DNA from: Chitinophaga pendula
Lineage (GTDB): Bacteria; Bacteroidota; Bacteroidia; Chitinophagales; Chitinophagaceae
Assembly: GCF_020386615.1 (NCBI RefSeq)
Contig: NZ_CP077769.1
Coordinates: 6,187,501-6,251,500 of the forward strand
Length of the DNA: 64,000 bases
Direction: 5' to 3'
The position numbers and the translations under genes were made by a program. Under the pieces are notes generated by a model. That model was given only the letters and a program-made list of their open reading frames with translations, made no database searches and was not told the origin of the DNA. Shown here piece after piece: positions 44,811 through 53,391 of this stretch; the first letter of the stretch is position 1, and every line of letters begins with the position of its first letter.

Positions 44811-45554
44811 TTATGGCTTAGTGTTCTTAGGAGTACGGCCGAACAGATAACCTACGGATACACCGAATACACGGTTCTTATTATTGTCATTACGGCTGTT
44901 TACACTTCCAGAGTTGATCTTCGCAAAACCCATCCCGTATTGAGCAGATACCAGGAAGTTGCCAAACTCAGCACCAACCATCAGGTTACCACCAAAGTCA
45001 AAACGTTTGTACTTGTCAGCACCATAGTTAGGATCACCATTCACAAACGGATTGTCATCATCCCACTTGATCTTCTTGGATGCAGATGCTGTAATCGTCG
45101 CACCTGTAGCATCCTTATAAGAAGACTCAGATTTGTTCTTACCAGCTACACCAAAAGCAAAGTAGGGTCCGATACCTGCAAAAAGTTTCGTAGTACCATT
45201 ACCAATGGGAATTTTACCAACCAGGTTAATAGGTACTTCAATGTACTGTGGATTGGTCTCGTTCTTACTGTACGGATTTGTGATGGTCGCGTTATCCTTG
45301 TTACCAGCCTCCAGTTTGGAGCCTTTGCTGGTATAGAACACGCCGGGCTGCAATGATAAAATGGGAGATAACGGGAGGTCAACAATTGCACCTATGTGAT
45401 AACGGGTGATACCCTGACTTCTACTGAAGTTACCAGCGTTGTCTTTTGAAATAGTGGCGAAGTTAACACCTCCTTTAACACCTACTCTCGCTTGAGCCAT
45501 CGCTCCGAAAGAGAGTGCTAGGGCAGCACATGAAAGGATAATTTTCTTAGTCAT
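44811..45554 (-). CDS. Outer-membrane beta-barrel protein (PorT-like fold), copy 3
   Basis: 247 residues with signal peptide MTKKIILSCAALALSFGAMAQ. ARVGVKGGVNFATIS, GAIVDLPLSPILSLQPGVFYTSKGSKLEAG, NPQYIEVPINLVGKIPIGNGTTKLFAGIGPYFAFGVAGKNKS and KRFDFGGNLMVGAEFGNFLVSAQYGMGFAKI match copies 1 and 2 strand for strand. The end FGVSVGYLFGRTPKNTKP runs a few residues beyond the last strand. It may be a passive porin or an assembly accessory; nothing in the neighbourhood decides. Confidence 0.88.
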   Translation of the reverse strand: MTKKIILSCAALALSFGAMAQARVGVKGGVNFATISKDNAGNFSRSQGITRYHIGAIVDLPLSPILSLQPGVFYTSKGSKLEAGNKDNATITNPYSKNETNPQYIEVPINLVGKIPIGNGTTKLFAGIGPYFAFGVAGKNKSESSYKDATGATITASASKKIKWDDDNPFVNGDPNYGADKYKRFDFGGNLMVGAEFGNFLVSAQYGMGFAKINSGSVNSRNDNNKNRVFGVSVGYLFGRTPKNTKP

Positions 45555-45716
45555 AACCTACAGATTTTTATTATGACTACTCAGATTTCAAAGACTGTGC
45601 CAAATACCTTTTTAAAGAACTTATCTAATTGTATTACAATGAGTTAAAACAAATAAACAGCTGATTATTCTTCTCATATGTTAATAAATGTCAAACAATT
45701 AACCTCCTTTTCGGGC

Positions 45717-47111
45717 TTATTTAGCCACTCTATCCAGGAAACTACCTAACTGCTCCACGCCCAATCGCTTCGCAATGATCTTTTTCTTTTCATCCAGCAA
45801 ATACACCACCGGCGTACTATACACATCATACAACCGCCGGTAGTTACTCTGCCCCGTCGGATCCCACGCATGTATCCATCCCTTCAGCTGATGCTGCTTG
45901 ATAAATTGCATCCACTCCTGCTGCGTCCCCTCCGTCTTAATACCGATGATCGCCACCTGCTTCTGCTGCCAGCTCGCCCGGTAAGCAGAATCCAGCTTAG
46001 GCACCTCCGTCTTGCAATGCCCGCAGGTAGGATCCCAAAACACCAGCACCGTATACTTCGCCTGCGTCTTATATAATGATACCACCTTCGTGTTCGTAGA
46101 ATCCTTCAGGTCCAATGGCGGCGCCTGCTGACCGATCAGGTTCGGCGCAATCGAATACGCCCTGGCAATGATCTTGTTCAACTGCTCCTCATTCAGCCAA
46201 TACGCATCCCCGGCCACATAATACTTCTCCACCAGGTGTACAAACACAGCATCCATACCCATATAAGGAGAGGTCTCATAGTTATAGGTCAACCACCACA
46301 ATACATACTTGAACATCTCCTTGTCCTTACGCGTACGCGCAATCAACTCATCCGCCGCTACTACAATAGAGTCCGGATGCGTCACCACCAGCTGCGTAAA
46401 ATACTTCTGCAACCGCCCGTCCAATATAGGCGTCCGCACCAGCCGCCCATCAGCCAGGTCCACACTATCCCAGTAATGCGCCTTATAATAACGGTACCCA
46501 TAGGTAGAATCTTCTCCCGCAGGCTTCTCCGGTACCTCCGGCTCCTTCATCGCCCGGAATATAGCCGCTAGCAACGTCTTCGGCTGCCGCCCGATCACAT
46601 CATCCCGGTACTGCTGTATCTGCTTGTTCAACTCCACCTGCAAAGGACGCGCAGCCGCAGTGTCCGCCGCCGTACGCGCAGCCGACAACTGCTGCTGTAT
46701 CTTATTACTTAACGTCTCCTTACTCGCCAGAAAACGGTTGTAAGCCAGGAACTGCTCATTGTCAGCCGATGTCTTATACACCGTCTTCCCTACCACATCA
46801 GACGAATCCGCCTCAATACTAAACGTCTGCTGCTTGTCCAGCAACAACTCGAAATAACGCTGCTTCCCCGGAAATACCACTAGGTAAATCCCGCCAGGCA
46901 ACGCCGCAGCACCCTTCAGCACCGCCTTACCACCAGCATCGATCTCCGCCGAATCCGCCAGGAAAATACTCTTCCCCATATAATTCGCCAGGTACATCTT
47001 CCCGGCGGTATAATCCTTAAAATGTATCGTAAGCTGGTATCCCTGCTGCGCCTGCAGCCCCAACTGGCTCAGTAAGCCAGCCACCAACAATAAGAATGTA
47101 CGCATAGGCAT
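45717..47111 (-). CDS. TlpA-like periplasmic thioredoxin with DUF4369/DUF5106-type N-terminus
   Basis: 464 residues from the ATG at 47111 (signal peptide MPMRTFLLLVAGLLSQLGLQAQ). The frame stays open to 47507 but that part is antisense to rlmD and not coding. The N-terminal 120 residues are beta-rich as in DUF4369 (YQLTIHFKDYTAGKMYLANYMGKSIFLADSAEIDAGGKAVLKG). The middle is helical, DUF5106-like. The C-terminal 140 residues are a thioredoxin fold with active site WDPTCGHCKTEVPKLD and the cis-Pro in YSTPVVYLLDEKKKI. It is probably a disulfide reductase or isomerase outside the cytoplasm. Divergent from rlmD with 78 bases between starts. Confidence 0.9.
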   Translation of the reverse strand: MPMRTFLLLVAGLLSQLGLQAQQGYQLTIHFKDYTAGKMYLANYMGKSIFLADSAEIDAGGKAVLKGAAALPGGIYLVVFPGKQRYFELLLDKQQTFSIEADSSDVVGKTVYKTSADNEQFLAYNRFLASKETLSNKIQQQLSAARTAADTAAARPLQVELNKQIQQYRDDVIGRQPKTLLAAIFRAMKEPEVPEKPAGEDSTYGYRYYKAHYWDSVDLADGRLVRTPILDGRLQKYFTQLVVTHPDSIVVAADELIARTRKDKEMFKYVLWWLTYNYETSPYMGMDAVFVHLVEKYYVAGDAYWLNEEQLNKIIARAYSIAPNLIGQQAPPLDLKDSTNTKVVSLYKTQAKYTVLVFWDPTCGHCKTEVPKLDSAYRASWQQKQVAIIGIKTEGTQQEWMQFIKQHQLKGWIHAWDPTGQSNYRRLYDVYSTPVVYLLDEKKKIIAKRLGVEQLGSFLDRVAK

Positions 47112-47176
47112 AATAACAAGAAAGTAAATGTAAGGGAAAAATTGAATACCTCCCCCCGCCCCTCTCAAACTTTCAT

Positions 47177-47184
47177 TACCTTTG
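47177..47184 (+). promoter_or_regulatory. -7 element of rlmD, almost leaderless
   Basis: TACCTTTG matches TAnnTTTG six bases before the GTG chosen as start. With the usual distance to the start site, the transcript would begin at or very near the start codon. Confidence 0.55.
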
Positions 47185-47189
47185 CAGGC

Positions 47190-48599
47190 GTGAGAAAAAA
47201 GAATGTAGTCCTGGAGCAAGTACCCGTAAGCGCATACGCCGCAGAAGGTAAAGCCCTGGCCCGTAAAGACGGTAAAGTAATCTTCATCGACGGCGGCGTA
47301 GTGCCCGGCGATATAGTAGACGTAAGGCTCAGCAAAAACAAAAAAGACTGGGCAGAAGGAAAAGCAGTGCACTTCCACACCTATTCCCCCGATCGTACTA
47401 CTCCCTTTTGCCAACATTTCGGCGGCTGCGGCGGCTGCAAATGGCAAATGCTCCCCTACTCCCTCCAACTCCAATACAAAGAGCAACAGGTCGTAGATCA
47501 TTTGCAACGCATCGGTAAAATGACTTTACCGCCCATCAGCCCCATCCTCGGCTCTAAACACACCTCCCACTACCGCAACAAATTGGAGTTCACCTTCAGC
47601 AACCGTGCATATCTCACCACAGAAGAAATACAGCAAACCGAGGGCGAAATACCACAACGCAACGCCTTCGGATTCCATGTACCCAAACTGTTCGATAAAG
47701 TACTCGACATAACAACCTGCCACCTGCAGGAAGAACCGGTCAACCTGATCAAAAATACCGTGCGCGATTACGCCCTCCAACACGAACTGCCCTTCTACGA
47801 CATCCGCGCCCACGAAGGATGGCTCCGTAATATGGTCGTACGCATCTGCACCACCGGCGAAGTAATGGTCAACCTCGTTATCCACCACGAAGACCGTAAA
47901 AACCGCGAAGCACTACTCAATCACCTCCTCGAAAAAGTACCCGCGATCACCAGCATCGTATATACCATCAATCCTAAAAAGAATGATACTATCTTTGACC
48001 TCGAACCTAAAACGTTCTACGGAAAAGGATATGTAGAGGAAAAACTGGAAGACTTCGTATTTAAGATCGGTCCCAAATCCTTCTTTCAGACCAATACATA
48101 CCAGGGAGAAGTACTCTACCAGGTAACCCGCAACTTCGCAGAACTAACAGGAACGGAAATTGTTTATGACTTGTACTGCGGTACAGGTAGTATCGGCATC
48201 TTCGTATCCCGACAGGCCAAAAAAGTGATCGGCATAGAACTGATCAAAGAAGCCATCGACGATGCAAAAGAAAATGCCCACAGGAACAACGTCAACAACG
48301 CCGAATTCTTCGCAGGAGACGTAGTAGATATATGCGATGACCAATTCTTCACCCACCACGGCCAACCCGACGTGATCATCACCGACCCGCCACGCGCCGG
48401 TATGCACGGAAAACTGGTGAAGAAACTGCTGGAAATAGCAGCACCCAAAATCGTATACGTCAGCTGCAACCCGGCCACACAAGCCAGGGACCTGGCACTA
48501 CTCGACGAAATGTATACCGTCGAAAAAGTACAGCCCGTCGACATGTTCCCGCATACCCACCATATTGAAAACGTAGTACTACTACGCAAAAGAACCTGA
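47190..48599 (+). CDS. rlmD: 23S rRNA (uracil-C5)-methyltransferase, RlmD/TrmA family
   Basis: SAM-dependent enzyme methylating uracil in 23S rRNA. The GTG at 47190 (VRKKNVVLEQVPVSAYAAEGKALAR) is preferred over a TTG 48 bases up because it places the TRAM domain at the N-terminus and follows a promoter element; this gives 469 residues. The Fe-S cluster motif CQHFGGCGGCKWQ is present. IGPKSFFQTNTYQ, the SAM motif YDLYCGTGSIGIF, TDPPRAGM, and the catalytic Cys in VYVSCNPATQARDL complete the family set. Distinguishing U1939, U747 and tRNA specificity by eye is not possible. Confidence 0.93.
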   Translation: MRKKNVVLEQVPVSAYAAEGKALARKDGKVIFIDGGVVPGDIVDVRLSKNKKDWAEGKAVHFHTYSPDRTTPFCQHFGGCGGCKWQMLPYSLQLQYKEQQVVDHLQRIGKMTLPPISPILGSKHTSHYRNKLEFTFSNRAYLTTEEIQQTEGEIPQRNAFGFHVPKLFDKVLDITTCHLQEEPVNLIKNTVRDYALQHELPFYDIRAHEGWLRNMVVRICTTGEVMVNLVIHHEDRKNREALLNHLLEKVPAITSIVYTINPKKNDTIFDLEPKTFYGKGYVEEKLEDFVFKIGPKSFFQTNTYQGEVLYQVTRNFAELTGTEIVYDLYCGTGSIGIFVSRQAKKVIGIELIKEAIDDAKENAHRNNVNNAEFFAGDVVDICDDQFFTHHGQPDVIITDPPRAGMHGKLVKKLLEIAAPKIVYVSCNPATQARDLALLDEMYTVEKVQPVDMFPHTHHIENVVLLRKRT

Positions 48600-48652
48600 T
48601 AACAGCGTTCCAATGGCGTTGCCTATTTTTATAATAAATGACCTATTAGACA

Positions 48653-49447
48653 ATGAATGAGCTTAGGCCCGGAAGATTCGAAATACTCCCTCTGGTAATT
48701 AAAAACCTGCTGATCATCAACGGGTTAGTTTACCTCGCCCAAATCACAGTAGGCGACAAACTCGTCGACCTGTTCGCACTCCATTACTGGAATTCCGACC
48801 TCTTTAAACCCCACCAGATCGTTACACACCTCTTCATGCACGGTTCCTTCGGACACCTGTTCATGAACATGTTCACCTTGTGGATGTTCGGAAGCACCCT
48901 CGAAAACCTCTGGGGACCCAAAAGATTCCTCATATTCTATATGGTCTGCGGCCTCGGCGCCGCCCTCTGCCACATGGGCGTACTCACTTACGAAAACATC
49001 AACATCACCAGAGATATACACGCATTCCTCGAAGATCCATCCCAAACCAACTTCTCCATCCTGCAACGGAAATACGACCTCGTCGTAGGACAATATGAAC
49101 TGGTCAACTACCCAAGCTCTCCGGATCAACTACAGGATGCCAAAGTATTCCTCCAGCAATTCCTGGAAAGATACCGCGATACCGCCACCCTGGGCGCATC
49201 CGGCGCCGTATACGGCATACTCTTCGCATTCGGATACCTATTCCCAAATAGCCTCATCTTCCTGTATTTCCTCTTCCCCGTAAAAGCGAAATATTTCGTA
49301 GGTGTACTCATCCTCCTCGAACTATTCTCCGGTATACAAAACTCAGCAGGAGACAACGTCGCCCACTTCGCACACCTCGGAGGCGTACTTTTCAGCTTCC
49401 TGCTGCTCAAAATATGGAACAGCAGGAACCGCTCTAATTTCTACTGA
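48653..49447 (+). CDS. Rhomboid intramembrane serine protease, intact catalytic dyad
   Basis: 264 residues with six or so membrane helices. The dyad is Ser183 in LGASGAVYG and His241 in FAHLGGVLF. HGSFGHLFMNMFTLWMFGSTLENLWG is the loop-1 and helix-2 region with the conserved His-Asn pair. Between helices there is an insertion of about 60 hydrophilic residues (112-178, ENINITRDIHAFLEDPSQTN onward) that must lie outside the membrane. It follows rlmD by 53 bases and is closed by a strong terminator. It is the active partner of the second rhomboid. Confidence 0.93.
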   Translation: MNELRPGRFEILPLVIKNLLIINGLVYLAQITVGDKLVDLFALHYWNSDLFKPHQIVTHLFMHGSFGHLFMNMFTLWMFGSTLENLWGPKRFLIFYMVCGLGAALCHMGVLTYENINITRDIHAFLEDPSQTNFSILQRKYDLVVGQYELVNYPSSPDQLQDAKVFLQQFLERYRDTATLGASGAVYGILFAFGYLFPNSLIFLYFLFPVKAKYFVGVLILLELFSGIQNSAGDNVAHFAHLGGVLFSFLLLKIWNSRNRSNFY

Positions 49448-49464
49448 CAAATACTCATACACAT

Positions 49465-49507
49465 AAGCAGATCGGCTGACCCCCTCCCGGGCCAGCCGAT
49501 CTGCTTT
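49465..49507 (+). terminator. Terminator after the first rhomboid gene
   Basis: AAGCAGATCGGCTG / CAGCCGATCTGCTT (49465-49478, 49493-49506), a 14-bp perfect stem followed by T. Confidence 0.9.
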
Positions 49508-49575
49508 TACCCTCACATGCCCTGCTCCTGGCCCGCTCAACAATACCGCCGCCACCTCCCTTCCTGTAGCTTTCC

Positions 49576-49730
49576 TATAACATTCCTGTATCATTCGTAT
49601 AACATTTGTATAAGCTAACCATATACATACTTATACAACCACTATACATCAGGTATACCCCGGATATACCTCGCATATACAACCGCTATACATCACTTAT
49701 ACAATGCTTATAGAACGCTTATACAACCCC
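49576..49730. repeat. Helically phased 11-bp TATAC array
   Basis: TATAC (once TATAG) begins at 49632, 49643, 49654, 49665, 49676, 49687, 49698, 49709 and 49720, every 11 bases without exception, giving nine units TATAC(A/C)(A/T/C)NNNN. Four looser units precede it, starting at 49576, 49589, 49598 and 49609, with a 10-base unit at 49622. The 431-base gap between the two rhomboid genes otherwise contains the terminator on the left and a promoter on the right. An 11-base period cannot keep reading frame, so selection, if any, is on DNA or RNA. A decayed relative is at 25754-25820. Confidence 0.92.
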
Positions 49731-49825
49731 TTCGCAATACATTGATCCCCAGGCAAATGCCCGCTCAGCAACCACTTGTCAAGCGCCAGCCCCACCCGGA
49801 CACACCTTTGGAGAGATTATTGCTG

Positions 49826-49858
49826 TTGTCGTTTAGGACCTTTTTTTCTGTAATTTTG
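49826..49858 (+). promoter_or_regulatory. Promoter of the rhomboid/EEP operon
   Basis: TTG at 49826-49828 and TAATTTTG at 49851-49858, 22 bases apart; start codon 20 bases downstream. Confidence 0.6.
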
Positions 49859-49878
49859 TTCCTGTAAAGCGATATAAT

Positions 49879-50823
49879 ATGCAAGTAGCGGAAAAAGAAC
49901 GGTCACCACGACTCTCACTGGGAGAAGGCCGCAATATGGTGACCCAGATTATGGTGGTAAACCTGACGATATATATTGTATTGTTCTTTACCCGGGTGAT
50001 CTATAACATGGAAAATATGCCCACGGCCCAGTTCAATGCCGAGGTGCTCGCCCAGGCCGTTATGCCTGCCGACTTTTCCTTACTCATCACCCGCCCCTGG
50101 ACCATCATCACCCATCTCTTTACACACATCGGCGTCGCTTTTGTATTCAGTAACATGCTCTGGCTATACTGCTTCGGTACCCTACTACAGAATGTCGCCG
50201 GCCACCAGCGTATCCTCCCCCTCTATCTCTTCGGAGGCCTCGCAGGCGCCGCAACCTACCTCACCGCCATCCACCTGTTGCCAGCCTTCCAGGCCGGCGC
50301 CCACACCGCTACCCTCATGGGCGCCTCCGCCAGCGTAATGGCCCTCGCCATCGGTGCCACCACCATTACCCCCGGCTATCGCATATTCCCCATGTTAGGC
50401 GGCGGTATCCCCCTCTGGATCATTACCACGCTCTTTATAGCCCTCCATGTACTCACCAGCGCCTATATGGAACAAGACCCCGTATACTACGCCCCCCTCG
50501 CCGGAGGCGCCATCATGGGTGCACTCTATATGTGGCAATGGAAAAATGGCCGCGACATGGGCGCCTGGCTCAATCGACTCCTCTTCAATATCACACACGT
50601 CTTCCACCCCGCTCCCGCTCGCAAACAAGCCGCCGAAGAATCCATCAAAAGAAACATCTTCGCACACGCTACCACCACCGCCAACAATACCCCCGCCTTT
50701 CGCAAAATAGGCGCCGTTCCCGAAAACAGGCTCAACGAGATCCTCGATAAGATCAATGAACTGGGGATCGATGCCCTCTCCGCCGAAGAAAGACAAACCC
50801 TACTGCGCGCCAGCCAACAGTAA
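49879..50823 (+). CDS. Rhomboid-family protein with degraded catalytic His (probable pseudoprotease)
   Basis: 314 residues. The Ser motif is kept in altered form (MGASASVMALAIG, Ser150). The helix that should carry the catalytic His reads YYAPLAGGAIMGALY (203-217), where the first rhomboid has AHLGG, so neither Pro206 nor Leu207 supplies a His. THIGVAFVFSNMLWLYCFGTLLQNVAG is the helix-2 region. A cytoplasmic C-terminal tail of about 90 residues ends with LNEILDKINELGIDALSAEERQTLL, a two-helix module common at the end of Bacteroidota rhomboids. It heads a plus-strand run with two EEP genes. An iRhom-like binding or chaperone role is inference. Confidence 0.85.
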   Translation: MQVAEKERSPRLSLGEGRNMVTQIMVVNLTIYIVLFFTRVIYNMENMPTAQFNAEVLAQAVMPADFSLLITRPWTIITHLFTHIGVAFVFSNMLWLYCFGTLLQNVAGHQRILPLYLFGGLAGAATYLTAIHLLPAFQAGAHTATLMGASASVMALAIGATTITPGYRIFPMLGGGIPLWIITTLFIALHVLTSAYMEQDPVYYAPLAGGAIMGALYMWQWKNGRDMGAWLNRLLFNITHVFHPAPARKQAAEESIKRNIFAHATTTANNTPAFRKIGAVPENRLNEILDKINELGIDALSAEERQTLLRASQQ

Positions 50824-50906
50824 AACTGTCTTTTAATTCATAAAAAATTTACACTGCCGGTAGGTGGAATTACTTATTTTAGTAACCCCTTAACCCCGCT
50901 ACTACT

Positions 50907-52025
50907 GTGCAGAAACTTCGTCCTATCCAACGACTGTTGCTCATCGGCAACAGCCTGGTGATCATAGCATCACTCCTCTCAGCTTACCTGCCTTACCTCA
51001 GTCCAGGCAGCTACTGGCTCAGCGGCTTCGCCGGCCTCCTCTTCCCCATCACCAGCATCATAGCCGCCTGCTTTATCCCCATATGGATCATCTGCAAACG
51101 CTGGCCACTCGCAACCTTGTCTACCATCGCCCTCCTCTGTTGCACCAAAGCCATATACGTTACCTTCGGCCTCCACCCCACCCCCCAAAACGCCTCCCGC
51201 GACCAGGAACAACAGTTCACCGTCATGACCTTCAACACCAGCAACATGGGCCTCCGGTACTACACACACGACTCCTCCCGCGTCACCGCCATCTATAACG
51301 CCCTCCAACATGCACAACCCGACATACTCTGCCTCCAGGAATTCTATACCAACGACAAACCCGAACTCACCGACCACCTCCAACGCATCGTCCGCTCATA
51401 TGGATACAATTATCACTACTTCACCTGCGACAGAACTCACTGGGACACCTGGAGATACGGCATCATCCTCTTCTCCAAACATCCCATCCTCAACGCCATC
51501 AGCATCCCCTGCGGCAATAACCCCAACGGCAGCGGCAGCAGCTTCCTCCAGGCAGACCTCCGTATCCACCAGGATACCGTCCGCATCTTCACCGCCCAGC
51601 TCAAATCCTATATGCTCAACGCCAACGACTACCCCGGCATGGCCTTCGGCCAGCAACACAACACACCCGCTGGCTCCCCCAGACACCTGCTCGCAAAAAT
51701 GCGCAACACCTTCGCCACCCGCGCCCGCCAGGCCGAATCACTGGCCTCCCTCGCCGCCACCAGCCCATACCCCTTCATCATCTGCGGCGACTTTAACGAT
51801 ACCCCCGTATCCTACACCTACTTCACCATCAGCAACGGCCTCCAGGACGCATTCCTCCACCACGGCCAGGGCCTCGGCCGCACCCTATCCTACCTCTCAC
51901 CCACCCTCCGCATCGACTACATACTCGCCCACCAACAGTTTAATATACATGGCTTCTCTACCTTCAGAAATGCCCTCCTCGAACACTACCCCATCATGGC
52001 CTCCTTCTCCCTCAAAAAAGAATAA
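50907..52025 (+). CDS. Membrane-anchored EEP-family phosphohydrolase, copy 1
   Basis: 372 residues from a GTG at 50907. Three hydrophobic segments fill the first 100 residues (LLLIGNSLVIIASLLSAYLPYL, WLSGFAGLLFPITSIIAACFIPIWII, LATLSTIALLCC). The rest is an endonuclease/exonuclease/phosphatase domain: FTVMTFNTSNMGL, DILCLQEFYT with the metal Glu, IICGDFNDTPVSYTY with Asp-Asn, and DYILAHQQ; the final motif is LLEHYPIMASF, with Glu where SDHYP is usual. The substrate could be a phosphodiester lipid or nucleic acid; the anchor suggests the first. It starts 83 bases after the second rhomboid. Confidence 0.9.
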   Translation: MQKLRPIQRLLLIGNSLVIIASLLSAYLPYLSPGSYWLSGFAGLLFPITSIIAACFIPIWIICKRWPLATLSTIALLCCTKAIYVTFGLHPTPQNASRDQEQQFTVMTFNTSNMGLRYYTHDSSRVTAIYNALQHAQPDILCLQEFYTNDKPELTDHLQRIVRSYGYNYHYFTCDRTHWDTWRYGIILFSKHPILNAISIPCGNNPNGSGSSFLQADLRIHQDTVRIFTAQLKSYMLNANDYPGMAFGQQHNTPAGSPRHLLAKMRNTFATRARQAESLASLAATSPYPFIICGDFNDTPVSYTYFTISNGLQDAFLHHGQGLGRTLSYLSPTLRIDYILAHQQFNIHGFSTFRNALLEHYPIMASFSLKKE

Positions 52026-52125
52026 CCTCCCCCACCCCCGCTTGATAAGAGATCGCAATACCACCGCTGCCCCTATGAAGGATTATCACATTCTTCCCTA
52101 TCTTTAGGAAAAAAGCAACGGACAA

Positions 52126-53247
52126 TTGAGATTTTTAAGACTATTCACAAAAGGGTTCTTTCTGGCCATCAATGTAGGCATAGCAGCACTGTTCCTCGTG
52201 GCCTCCCTGGCACCTTATATCTCCCCCGTCCGGTTCTGGCCCATCAGCTTCATCACATTGGTGTTCCCATTCCTCCTCCTGGCATTGGTCCTATTCTTCC
52301 TCTGCTGGCTCGTACTCGACTTCCGGTACGCACTGCTCCCCATCGTCGCACTCACCATCGGGTATAAATCAGTGACCGCTTTCATCGCGTTCCGACTCCC
52401 CGCTGCCGAAAAACAATTCCTGGCACCCAAAAACAGCTTCACCATGATGAGCTATAACGTCAGATTGTTCGGACTGTACAACGAAAAAGATAGCAAATAC
52501 AACCGCCAGGCCATGTTCGCCCTTATCAAAAAACAAGAACTCGACATCGCCTGCTTCCAGGACTTCTATACCTCCGAAAGAAAAAATGATTTCAACAACC
52601 GGGAAGATATCTCCCATGAAATGAAACTACCTTACCGCTACTTCAGCAGCGACTTTAACCGCAACGGTACCCAACACTGGGGTAGCATCATCTATTCCAA
52701 ACACCCCATTATCCGGGCCGACAAAGTCAAACTGTCCAAAGGCCCCCTCAGCGAAAGCCTCATATACGCAGACATCCTGCTCAAAGGAAAAGATACCATC
52801 CGCATCGTCAACATGCACCTGGAATCCTATCGCTTCAACGAAAAAGATTATAACTCCATAGAAAAAATAAAAAAACAGGAAGATACCGGCCTCGTCGCCA
52901 CCAAAGGTATCATCCAGAAAATGAGAGAAGCCTTCGTCCGCCGCGCCCGCCAAGCCGATATCGTGGCCGCCTTCATCAAAGAAAGCCCCCACCCCGTCAT
53001 CGTCTGCGGAGACTTCAACGACACACCGGCTTCCTATACCTACTTCACCATCCGGGGGCCCCTCCAGGACGCTTTCCTGCAACGCGGCAGCGGCATAGGC
53101 CGCACCTTCGACGGCATCGCCCCCACCCTTCGCATAGACTACATACTACCCGACAACCGGTTCTCCGTCAACAGCTACCGGAAAATCAACTCCGACCTGT
53201 CCGACCACTATCCCATTATTGCCAACCTCTCAATACGTCCCGAATGA
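52126..53247 (+). CDS. Membrane-anchored EEP-family phosphohydrolase, copy 2
   Basis: 373 residues, start read as TTG at 52126 because it begins the hydrophobic N-terminus MRFLRLFTKGFFLAINVGIA. Same plan as copy 1: three membrane segments then an EEP domain with FTMMSYNVRLFGLY, DIACFQDFYTS (Asp in place of the usual Glu), VICGDFNDTPASYTY, DYILPDNRF and SDHYPIIANL. It is a tandem paralogue 100 bases downstream. The two copies differ in the acid residue of the first metal motif and in the last motif, so they may have diverged in activity. Confidence 0.88.
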   Translation: MRFLRLFTKGFFLAINVGIAALFLVASLAPYISPVRFWPISFITLVFPFLLLALVLFFLCWLVLDFRYALLPIVALTIGYKSVTAFIAFRLPAAEKQFLAPKNSFTMMSYNVRLFGLYNEKDSKYNRQAMFALIKKQELDIACFQDFYTSERKNDFNNREDISHEMKLPYRYFSSDFNRNGTQHWGSIIYSKHPIIRADKVKLSKGPLSESLIYADILLKGKDTIRIVNMHLESYRFNEKDYNSIEKIKKQEDTGLVATKGIIQKMREAFVRRARQADIVAAFIKESPHPVIVCGDFNDTPASYTYFTIRGPLQDAFLQRGSGIGRTFDGIAPTLRIDYILPDNRFSVNSYRKINSDLSDHYPIIANLSIRPE

Positions 53248-53323
53248 AACCCGTATCCGCTTACAACGTCGCTAAACTATACTCCTCCTCCTGTAAGTGT
53301 CGTCGCTGACAAAACAATATATT

Positions 53324-53331
53324 TATATTTG
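53324..53331 (+). promoter_or_regulatory. -7 element upstream of cysS
   Basis: TATATTTG, an exact TAnnTTTG match, 60 bases before the start codon. No clear upstream TTTG is seen. Confidence 0.55.
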
Positions 53332-53391
53332 CAATCCCCCCTGTAAGACCAGGGCATCATTAATCGAAACACGTGTTACGAAAACAGTACT

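Noticed and set aside
47112..47507. N-terminal extension of the TlpA-like gene
   Set aside because: It would overlap the divergent rlmD coding region and hide a good signal peptide at 47111.
49576..49730. CRISPR array
   Set aside because: Units are 11 bases with no long spacer and no cas genes nearby.
51310..52107. 265-codon plus-strand frame inside EEP copy 1
   Set aside because: Ser/Pro/Thr-only composition caused by a shifted frame in C-rich codons; the EEP motifs lie in the other frame.
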